64,000 nucleotides of DNA from Thamnaconus septentrionalis. Its lineage: Eukaryota; Chordata; Actinopteri; Tetraodontiformes; Monacanthidae. Shown piece after piece: positions 43,600 through 52,690 of this stretch; the first letter of the stretch is position 1, and each line of letters starts with the position of its first letter. The position numbers and the translations under genes were made by a program. The stretch covers positions 561,467 through 625,466 of the forward strand of contig CM020514.1 of NCBI GenBank assembly GCA_009823395.1. Reading direction: 5' to 3'. The notes beneath the pieces are model-generated. The model saw only the letters and a list, made by a program, of their open reading frames with translations. It did not search any database and was not told the origin of the DNA.

Positions 43600-44531
43600 T
43601 TCATATATATTGTTAATATATAATATGTATTTCGTTGACAATAAATTCATATTCCCGTGTATTATATTTCATTGAGTATAATTGTAATTATATGACTAAT
43701 ATCAAAGTCTTTATTGCAACTTTATGTAGAATCCATCTGCACTTATTGTTCAAATAAAATCAGCAAGTTCTAGTTTGGAGCTGCGCAAGAACATAATATA
43801 ATAATAATAAGATTGAAAATGTTCCTAAAAGGCCTCAGTTTGACTCTTGCTTCATCCTCTCATTGTCTTCACAGCTTCATGTGAGAAAACCTGTGTTGCG
43901 ATGAGGCGACGCTCAGCTTGACTGTATGATGGATCGTTAGTGCCCTCTGGCGCTCAGACACTTGATTACACTGAACCACATCGCCCTCCACTGGCCGTAG
44001 TATGAGCTGCAGTTGACATTGTGACAGCGTCCATTCGCACTGTGGCTGTCAGTTTGGTTGTGATGTGAGACAGTTGTTGAAATAAAACTCCTGAATCAGT
44101 GACAACTATCAGTGTTGATGAGCACTGGCCACTTTATTAGAGACACCTCGCCAGTCTTTGCTTGGACACCTTCCTCCTCCAGTGGGAGGAGCAGCCATCA
44201 AGAAGCAGGAAGAGAAGTCGAAAGTGAAAGTTAAAATTTTTCCGACTCCATTTTGTGTTTCAGCAGAAGTCAAAGTGAAGCAGTGGGTGAGTTGTTCTCT
44301 CCTAATTTCTCCTTTTCCAGCAGCAACAGTTGCTCATTCACCAGCGGTGGCAACTTTATCGTTATTGCTTTGAACCATCAAGAGTCTCTTCCACTGGGAG
44401 CCAAGAGGTTTTACTGGGACTGCTGGTGACTGGCAGTGCGACACTGGCCGGGGTGTCGACACGCTGCTGGAACTGCAGCCTTATTTTAACTCGGCTACAA
44501 AGTCTTTATCAGTGGTGTCATTAGGCCTATT
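43600..44531. other. Intergenic; possible NLR leader exon
   Basis: No gene is evident. About 44215-44290 resembles the 5' leader of the NLR at 52.7 kb (AAGTGAAAG..., GACTCCATTTTG, CAGCAG and a GTGAGT donor), so a decayed NLR start may lie here. Confidence 0.35.
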
Positions 44532-44535
44532 TTAA

Positions 44536-45053
44536 CCCTTTAAGCGCCAGAATTTCTTTCAAGAAAATACTCAATTTTGATATCAAGATTTCAAATAGCT
44601 GTGACTTCAAATTTGTTAGAGATAAAGACATACTGTAATTGTCATCGACTCGCTGTCGCTGCGTAAAGACGCACTGGCAGACTTCGCTGTAACGGGACGA
44701 CTGAACATCATCGTCAGAATGCGAATATTCGTCTTTGGAATCTGAGTCAGCCTTTACTTGACGAAACGAACAAACCTCTCGACGATGTATTCTCGGCAAA
44801 ATTCGCTGTCTTTCTCTCTCTGCTCCCACTACAACCACTTGCTCGTCTCCTCGATGAGGCGGGCTTTCTCTCTATTTATACTCAAAAATCTGAATATAAA
44901 CACGCCCACAATTACTACTCAGATTGAAGCCACAGGTATCTGCCATCTCCTGGTGTAAAGTGGTAACTACTTATAGCACCATATTTGCCGCTATGGCCTG
45001 TTTAATTCAGCAATGACGCTTGTCGCAATTTTGCGACCATGGCGCCTAAAGGG
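44536..45053. mobile_element. piggyBac-type non-autonomous element 1 (TTAA)
   Basis: TTAA at 44532-44535 and 45054-45057 flank an element starting CCCTTTAAGCGCC and ending GGCGCCTAAAGGG. Its two ends match those of the longer copy at 47.5-48.5 kb, but it lacks the middle: the sequence passes directly from ATACTGTAATTG to TCATCGACTCGC. Confidence 0.88.
44700..44900 (-). pseudogene. piggyBac transposase N-terminal remnant
   Basis: On the minus strand an acidic stretch reads KADSDSKDEYSHSDDDVQSS, related to the segment in the longer copy. piggyBac transposases often start with such acidic, serine-rich sequence. The catalytic domain is absent. Confidence 0.5.
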
Positions 45054-45224
45054 TTAATAATCTAAAATAATCTTCAGCTCCCCTAAATAATTAAAAAAAT
45101 AAATTAAAAAAAAATGTTTTGTTGGGTTTTTTTTAACAAAAAATCTCCGACAAATTTTAGGTATTAGGGCCAGAATAGGAGTTACAATAAATATTCACAT
45201 TACCTGTCATTAATTTAGAGGGTT

Positions 45225-45480
45225 GTTTATTAAAAAAAAAAATACATTTAAAAAAAAAAAAAGATCAACTAACTTCCGGCGTTGAGTTCCGGTCTTGAGT
45301 TACGGTATAGAAGTTATAGCGGAGCCCATGTCCAGCGATAGTTTTTGTTGCTATTGGGTTTCTTTTGTTTGTTTTTGTTTGTACTGTTTTGCACAATTAT
45401 TAAAAAATACATTTTAAAAAAACGATCAACTAACTTCCGGCGTTGAGTTCCGGTGTTGAGTCAGGGGGTTGGAGTAATGG
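45225..45480. repeat. tandem duplication of about 170 bp
   Basis: The string GATCAACTAACTTCCGGCGT with following TGAGTTCCGGT occurs at about 45263 and again at 45424, each preceded by AAAAATACATTT and A-runs and followed by GCGCCCATG or GAGCCCATG-type sequence. Confidence 0.8.
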
Positions 45481-45506
45481 CGGCGCCCATGTGTCTGCAT
45501 TTGGGT

Positions 45507-45602
45507 GCCTCTCGGACCTGATGAGAACCAGCTGCAGGATTCATCAGTGAAGGTGCTGAGCGGTTTTCTGCAGAGTCCAGACTGTAAACTGGAGACTCTG
45601 AG
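45507..45602 (+). pseudogene. NLR leucine-rich-repeat exon fragment
   Basis: The frame reads DENQLQDSSVKVLSGFLQSP, then DCKLETLR before GTCAGT. This is the C-terminal part of one ribonuclease-inhibitor-type leucine-rich repeat as found in the many NLRC3-like genes of fish, with the usual phase at the donor. The first half of the repeat is missing. Confidence 0.7.
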
Positions 45603-45884
45603 GTCAGTACTGGTTTGGAACCAGTGGATGATGGTTTCAGCACAAAACACAGTTCATCACACATGTTGAATAAACATTGAACTGAAGGTTGATTCATATC
45701 AAAATGACATCCAGAAATATGAAAACTTCATTCTGTTCTGAAGTAAAAAAAAAAAAAAAAACAGGTCATTAGTGGTCATGTGACCAAACATCATTTCAAC
45801 ACACATTAGTTTTGGACTGAGGATTTAGTTTCAAGGTAACATTTTCTTTAGTAGCAGATTCTGAAGTCGACATTTCACTCCTGA

Positions 45885-45952
45885 AGGAATCATCAGTGAA
45901 GCCACTGATGGATCTTGTCCACAGCAGAGACTATCAACTGGAGAGTGTGAGG
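45885..45952 (+). pseudogene. second NLR leucine-rich-repeat remnant
   Basis: SSVKPLMDLVHSRDYQLESV parallels the exon at 45.5 kb, again followed by GTCAGTACTGGTTTGGAACC, the same intron start. The exon-intron unit has been duplicated and has drifted. Confidence 0.6.
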
Positions 45953-46335
45953 TCAGTACTGGTTTGGAACCAGTGGATGATGGTTCCAGCACCAAAGCCA
46001 GTTGATCCCACAGCAGAGGTCCAGTGTTCCCAGTCACAGTGTGAGAGGAGGATGGTAACGTCCAGCTGCTCCTCATTCATCCAACATCTGCTGCCAAACT
46101 GCTTCTTCTCTCAGTTCACCACTCAATTATTGATCAGTTCATCTTCATCAGGCCTCAGTATCAGTCCAACACTCCATGGTCACATGACCTTCATATGTTC
46201 CACACTTGACATGTGACTGAGAGTCTGGTTCTTCTCACCAGTCACTCCATCATCTCCATCAACAGTCAACGTCTCTGTGATGATGCATTCAAGGACCGTG
46301 AGTCCTGACTCCTGCTGTCTCTTCTTCTCTCTACA

Positions 46336-46391
46336 GGTGGTGGAACTGAGGGAGGATGAGGAGGAGAGTGAAGAGGAGAGCTCCATCTAGT
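46336..46391 (+). pseudogene. NLR 3'-end exon remnant
   Basis: After TCTCTCTACAG the frame reads VVELREDEEESEEESSI and stops. A related exon (LREDNLVLRMGEG) follows the same intron sequence at 51.59 kb. The acidic C-terminus is a plausible last exon of an NLR. Confidence 0.4.
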
Positions 46392-47090
46392 GGTGGCTGA
46401 CAGAACTACAACCAGTGGAGCCAAACAGCAAGCTGCTGGGCGTGTCACGACCTTTGACCCCAGTGGAGCCTGGTGGCTGGCGGACTGGTTCTCCCTACAA
46501 GCTGCTGTGGTTACTGGGAGAGACGTCCCAGAAGCCACTGGTGGAGCTGAATCCTCAGTGGAAGAAGCAGGACTTGGAGCAGCTGCTCCGTGAATGCAGC
46601 AGCAACACAACCACTGGTTCTGCTCTCATCCTCCACGGCTGGAACATCTCAGCATGAAGGTTTCACACATCAACAACACACTGATCTGCTCTCACTTCAC
46701 AGTTCTCCATCCAACTCAACCTGGTTTCTCATATGAAGCACAAAGACGAATTTGTCAAAGTCTGACAGCGTTGTGAAGGTTGTGTAGTTGATATCACACC
46801 TTTATTTTTGGGTGAAAATATTGTTTTTATGAGATTTTATTTCTGGTTTATGATAATAAATAAATCAATGAGATAAAACATGATTCATCTGGAACAGACA
46901 AAGTGATTCACAATGTAAACTGCTGCTTCCAGTTAAATTGTTTTTCATTCAGAAAATTAATATTGACCCCTTATAGCTACATGCAATTTATTGGGTTTTG
47001 TGAAAATGCAAAAAAGGCAAAAAAACAAAACAAAACCAAACCAGGAATGTGTTCCTGTATCTACGTGAATTTATTTCCATCACATCAGTG
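46392..47090. other. No recognised gene
   Basis: One short open stretch (46415-46657, PLTPVEPGGWRTGSPYKLLW) resembles nothing I know. AT-rich thereafter. Confidence 0.4.
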
Positions 47091-47095
47091 TAGAC

Positions 47096-47266
47096 CAGGG
47101 GCGTCAAACATACGGCCCGCGGGCCGAATCAGGCCCGCAAACTGTTTCTTTCCGGCCCGCGTGATGATTTTGCAAAATATAAAAACTGCAATTTATCAAT
47201 GAAAGAAAGTGCTGTTCTAAATGTGTCCACTTGGTGTCGCAATATCGTTTCTGTTTGACACCCCTT
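47096..47266. mobile_element. hAT MITE, TSD GTGTAGAC
   Basis: 171 bp starting CAGGGGCGTCAAAC and ending GTTTGACACCCCTT, with GTGTAGAC on both sides (47088-47095, 47267-47274). Contains a GC-rich GGCCCGCGGGCC palindrome near the left end. Confidence 0.92.
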
Positions 47267-47548
47267 GTGTAGACTCTGGCTGTTTGACGGACAGAAGTCA
47301 ATGGTGTATCATGTTTATATATTTGTGTATATATTTATCATGTTAGCTCTGTTTTCTGTACAGTTTTTTTTCCTGTCTGCAATGTGTCCTGTGGGCCACT
47401 GAGTGGCGCAGTCGGCCCTGTGTGGATCTTCTTGGTGTTCCAGGTGCTGGAGCGCATCCTTCTCTCTTTTTTCTTCTCCTCGCTCTCAACCGGAGGCCAT
47501 GTACAGCAGCAATAGCAGAACTTGTGTTGGTTCTAGTCTCCGTGTTAA

Positions 47549-48485
47549 CCCTTTAAGCGCTATAATTTTTTTCAATAAAATATTCAATTTTGAGATCAAG
47601 ATTTCAAATGGCTGTGACTTGAAATTGGTTAGAGATAAAGCCATACTGTAATTGAGAAAAATCTTCAGTAAATCCAAACTTTTTGTTTGTTTGTTTTTGT
47701 ATTATGTCAGATGTCAGGGATCTGTGTGTCAGATCCCTGTCTCCACAATACCCTGAGGCTCATCAAAATGTTTTATCCACTTTTGATAATTTTCCACATA
47801 TCTCAAACAGACTCAGCCATCATCACTGTAGTTTACAGGGTGACCGCGAACATCTCTGCTGCCTCCACCTGCACTGGCTGGGCGTTTCCTCCCACAGCTT
47901 CTACCACGTTGATCACTACCTCCCCGCGCCCTCCGTCACCATTAGCGGTGTTTTGAGCACTCCTGCTTCCCCCACCACGTCCCCTCATCCTCATTCGCCG
48001 ATTACTCCCACTACACCCCGGCCACGCTGAGGCGAAGCATGCGCTGCTTGGTGACTGTCGTGGCGCATCGACTCGCTGCCGCTGCGTAAAGACGCACCGG
48101 CAGACTCGCTCTCACGGGACGACTGAACATCATCGTCAGAGTGCGAACATTCCTCTTCGTTATCTGAGTCAGGCATTACTTGACGAAATACTTTTTTAAC
48201 GAACAAACCTCTCGGCAATGTATTCTCGGTAAAATTTGCTGTCTTTCTCTCTGCTCCCACTACAACCACTTCCTCGTCTCCTCGACTGAGGCGGGCTTTC
48301 TCTCTATTTATACTCCGAAATCTGAATATAAACACCCCCACAAATGCTGCTCAGATTGAAGCCACAGGTGTCTGCCATCTCCTGGTGTAAAGTGGAAACT
48401 ACTTTTAGCACCATATTTGCCGCTATGGCCTGTTTAATTCAGCAATGACGCTTGTCGCAATTTTGCGACCATGGCGCCTAAAGGG
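47549..48485. mobile_element. piggyBac-type non-autonomous element 2 (TTAA)
   Basis: TTAA at 47545-47548 and 48486-48489; ends CCCTTTAAGCGC and GGCGCCTAAAGGG. 937 bp. It contains the left part shared with the remnant at 56.4-56.9 kb and the right part shared with element 1. Confidence 0.9.
48040..48341 (-). pseudogene. piggyBac transposase N-terminal remnant, longer copy
   Basis: The minus-strand frame reads RQVMPDSDNEEECSHSDDDV, then QSSRESESAGASLRSGSESM. Acidic and serine-rich N-termini like this precede the catalytic domain of piggyBac transposases; nothing of that domain is present. It makes the element a deletion derivative of an autonomous parent. Confidence 0.55.
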
Positions 48486-48489
48486 TTAA

Positions 48490-50470
48490 GTCTGTCTCTT
48501 CTTTTGTTGTCATGGTCATTTCCCGACTTCTTCTTTTAGATCGTCCCCTAGCCTGGAGGGGAGGGAAGCCATTTCTGTTGAAACCTTCATCTCCTGTGTT
48601 GTCATTGTTATTTTGTTCTTTTCTTTCAATAGGGAAGTTCTTTAAAAGAGCCATTTTGTTTATTATTTTGGCCACGCCCTCCCAGACGCCTTTGCAAAGA
48701 TGGTGACTGAGAATAAAATCCATTTTGTGGACTAATAGCATGGTCTTCTTTGAGAGCTGGGAGAAGGGGGGGAGATTCTATGTTGTGTTCTAGCTCCCCC
48801 TAGGCTGGGGCAGAACACATGGACAAAAGGCCAATAAAACCACCAGGTGCCCCATTCAGAAAGAGAAGAAGAAGAAGAAGAAGAAGAAAAAGAAGAAGAG
48901 AAAGACTCCAAAGATAAAGGTTTGCAAGTCTCCATGCGTGACATTAATTGTGCATGTCATGCAACAGTAGCCTAGACGCTATGAGACCCAGAGTGAACAA
49001 CCTGCTGCAGTCTGAGCACTAAATTCAGATCATGTTCATTCTCATGAGTCTTTTTATTCATTGACTTTATTTCAGTCATTTGTATTTGTGTGATGAAGGA
49101 TGTGTGACATTTACACTTATTGTCATTTATTGATCTCATTGTTTCTCTGCTCTTGTTCACTTTGAACTATTTGAATAAAATAACATCAGTAATGTGGTAT
49201 TTTGGTTGTGGTCGGGTAGGGGGGGTGGTTCACCCAGGGCCCAATAGGACTTTATGCATAACTCAGAACATGTATCCCACATGTAGGTATATGTAGACTA
49301 GATCAGGGCTCCAGCTTCCATTTCCAAACTCATCCAGACAAACTGAATCTCATGCCATCAATGTCTCGCATTTGAGCTCACAGCTTTCATGTCAAACGCT
49401 TCATATTAGGAATAAGTGACAACAAGGAATGAGTGAGATGTTAGCATGGTTCTACCTCCTATTAACAGGAGTTAGAGGTTCGCTCAACCTACTGTAGGTG
49501 GCTCATTGTGACAGGAAAGGCATGAAGGAAAGACAGACAGTGGTGATGAGTGGCAGATGAGTGACAGGGGAAGCAAACTGTGTCAGAGTGGCAGCATTGC
49601 AGGCAGCATCTGTACAAGAAAAAACTATCCAAAGAAAAGGTCAGCCATGAAGGTCTCTGGACTGGGCTGTATTAAGGTCAGCATCAATACACAATGGAAA
49701 GAACTGGCTCATGGCACTCCAACAAGGTCTTGGACATGACTTTGATTGTTCACTCACAACAAATCTTCTCCCCATTTGTTCTAAAGTGCAGATTCTGCTG
49801 AGGGAGGAGGGGCCACTTCACATTGGAGTGCTTTTCCAAAAAATGCACTAAATTCATCAACATTTTAGCACAGTGACAAACACAATGAAATGATGAAAAC
49901 TAAACCACATACATTGCATAGATCTGCCATCAGTCTATGCAATGTATGCTAGAAATCAAAGCCATCAGCAAAAGGCCATTCAAAGATAGCACAGATATAG
50001 ATTAGACAGACAGCTACATACTCAACACATAGTCAGTGTTCAGCATTAAGAGGAGAATTAACACTGTCACCAGATGATCAACAGCTGATATATATTCAAC
50101 ATTTCAGAGCTGCCCATGGTGTTCAAATGACTGTGATAGCAGCGACTGTATGAAGTGGTCATGACTAGAACAGCTGAATACGGCCGTTTCCATGTTGCTC
50201 AGCAAAACGCTTTCCAAATGTATCTCCATCTAATGCTTTAGTGCCTTTTGATTGACTGCTGAGTGCAGCCAAACTCCATGCCACAATATCTGATGACCTT
50301 CCCCGACCACTTTCAATAAGAGCCGGTTAGAGAACGCTTAGACATCCAAATGTAAAGATGTTCTACTGGTACATTGCAGCCCAGTTCAAGCACTGATAGT
50401 ATAACTTCTGTATATACAAGTCACTTTGTACACTGTCTTACAAAGTCCTGCATTGGTGTGGTTCCGTGTT
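48490..50470. other. No recognised gene
   Basis: Contains an AAG-rich microsatellite at about 48862-48900 and ordinary AT-rich sequence. No coding signal was trusted. Confidence 0.5.
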
Positions 50471-50481
50471 TACCTGGCGAC

Positions 50482-50659
50482 GTGAGGAAGCCGTACCGAT
50501 GCTGCAGAGCCGGGGAGTCCATCATAGACAATCCACATCATCCACTGCACAGCGCCATCTCCAGGCAGAGGAGCAGCGTCAGTGACAGACTGCTGTCAAT
50601 GTCCTGCTCCACTGACACACTGAGGAAATCATCAAGTGTAGATGATATATTTCTTTAGA
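50482..50659 (+). other. small open segment of unknown identity
   Basis: A Ser/Asp-rich frame reads CCRAGESIIDNPHHPLHSAI, then SVSDRLLSMSCSTDTLRKSS and ends VDDIFL with a stop. It could be a last exon of an unrecognised gene. The following intron-like sequence is shared with the NLR 3' region at 46.1 kb. Confidence 0.3.
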
Positions 50660-50853
50660 GTGACTTACTATCATTCACTCACCATCACATCTTGAGCCAA
50701 CTGTTGACTCTCTCATTTCAGCAGGAAATTATTGATCAATTCATCTTCATCACGTCTCAGTATCAGTCCAACACTCTGTGTTGACATTGAGACCATATGT
50801 GACGGAGAGTCTGCTTCTCATCAGCAGTGAATCCATCATCTCCACTCAATAGC

Positions 50854-51509
50854 TGTTCGAAAGCCCATGTTGTTCTGATTGTTTAAGTCGTTTTCTGCTA
50901 TGTTACTGTTCAGTTGTAGTGTTTATCGATAAGTTTTCATGTTTCCTACGCTCCTGAATGCACCGCAGTTTCACTTTCGTTATTAAACGCATGCGGACCG
51001 TCAGAAGCTTGTTTTTTCCTCCTCGGTACCGCAGAGGCTAGCGGAGTTTTCGCTCTTCCATGACGTGCACCTGGTTATCCATGGTTTATTTCTGTGTGTG
51101 AATGACGAAAGGTGAGTTGAATTATAGTTTTGTGTTGTAGTTTAATCCTAGAATTTGTCAATTTATATTCTCTATCCGAGCATAGGCTGTTGCTAATTTC
51201 TATTGTTATGTAAGCTAATCAGCAGAAGCTTCGTTGTATATGAACCTCGTGTGAGGATTTGTTTATTATGTTATTTATAAATACCATTTATCTGTTAATA
51301 CAGTCCTTTACTATCTTTATGTTTGTTTGTACATAATGAATGATGTTATGATAATATTTTCTGTATTGTTATTGTTATTACAGACCGCAGTCAATAAACC
51401 CTATACAAAGGGAACATCTGCATCCTCCGTGTTCTTTAACTGGAACACCAACCCATACACCTTGCCGCTCTAAACTACCTAGCCCTTGGAGAGCCCCTCT
51501 CTCCTGTTT
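50854..51509. mobile_element. LTR-like insertion with 6-bp direct repeats AATAGC
   Basis: AATAGC occurs at 50848-50853 and 51510-51515. Sequence outside these repeats is continuous with the NLR 3' intron at 46.1-46.3 kb, so 656 bp has been inserted. The insert starts TGTTCG, has AATAAA near 51394 and resembles a solo LTR, but it ends in TTT and not CA. Element class is therefore uncertain. Confidence 0.5.
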
Positions 51510-51593
51510 AATAGCAGTGAATGTCTCTGATGATGCGTTCAAGGACTGAACTGTCAGTGCTGACTTCTGCTGTCTTTTCTTCTCTCCTCAGAT

Positions 51594-51905
51594 GGAAGTG
51601 ATGTGTTCATGTTGAGGGAGGATAACTTGGTCCTGAGGATGGGGGAGGGCTCTTCCAGAGTGCAGCCAGTAGGGGGCATTAGAGGCTCGGCTTCCTTATT
51701 GTCCTCAGGAGCTGACAGGAAGTGTCACATCCCTCAACAAGTGTCCAGTCTCATCACGTCAGGGAGAAACAGGTGCAGCTCTTCAAAGAGGAAATCACAT
51801 TTTTCTCACCGTCATCATGGACTGCCAACAAGTTATGGCAACTTTAGTTCTGTAGAGAGCAGCCAGGGGGCGCCCTCAAGTCGAAACCACTTTCTACTAT
51901 AGACT
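51594..51905 (+). pseudogene. NLR 3'-end exon-like segment, second copy
   Basis: After TCTCTCCTCAG the sequence parallels the exon at 46336 (LREDN...), and an open frame of about 98 codons continues. Beyond the first residues there is no recognisable domain. Confidence 0.35.
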
Positions 51906-51909
51906 TTTC

Positions 51910-52690
51910 AGGGCTGCAACACGAAAAATTAAACAGAGAAATTATGGAGAAAAAAAACAGCCAGATATTTTAGACAGGTTTCTCTATAATATGTCAATAA
52001 GAAACATAATGTGTTCAAATGTGGCCTTGAACCTTCAAACGTTCCTATGACGTGTCGGTCCTCGCAGCTCCGAGTTCTGCCACTGAGGGTCGCTGTTTGA
52101 CAAGTTTTTGCTTGTTTGGTTTTGTTTGTAGCCACAATGCAACCATCAGTTGTATCATACTGGGGAATTGATCTTTCTGCTCTGCCAACAAGACATTTCC
52201 AGCAAATAGAAAAACTATGTCAAAATAATAATAATGCTAATAAAAATCAGAATGAAATCAGAATGAATGAAATTAAAGATTGACAGTGAGGCTCAGACTC
52301 TCCAGACAGGAGTCCAGCATGTGGATGGGAAGTGTGAACAGTGTGGAGCAGTTTAATGTGTGCAAGATGTGGGCAGGAGAGGAGAAGAGGCTCCACGTCG
52401 CCTTTGATTGAGAAAATCTACTGAAGAGTGGAGCTGAAAGAAGTCTCCAAGCATTGCTTTGACTTTCTACACAACACAACACAGAATTAATAGGAGCACC
52501 TTTTGATTTTCTTCAAGGTTACAGACTGTAGGTGGCGCTAATGCTCCCTATAATGGGGCGCAAACTGCCAGACAATACGTGACAAGAAGAACACACACAC
52601 ACGCTTGTGCACTTTGTCCCTCTCTCTGACTCACACGCACAGAAGGCATCATGTGACTTCCCTTAATGGAAGGAGCCACAGTGAGCAGCA
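51910..52690. other. Spacer upstream of the NLR gene
   Basis: No gene recognised. 52580-52640 has ACAC-rich sequence. Confidence 0.5.
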
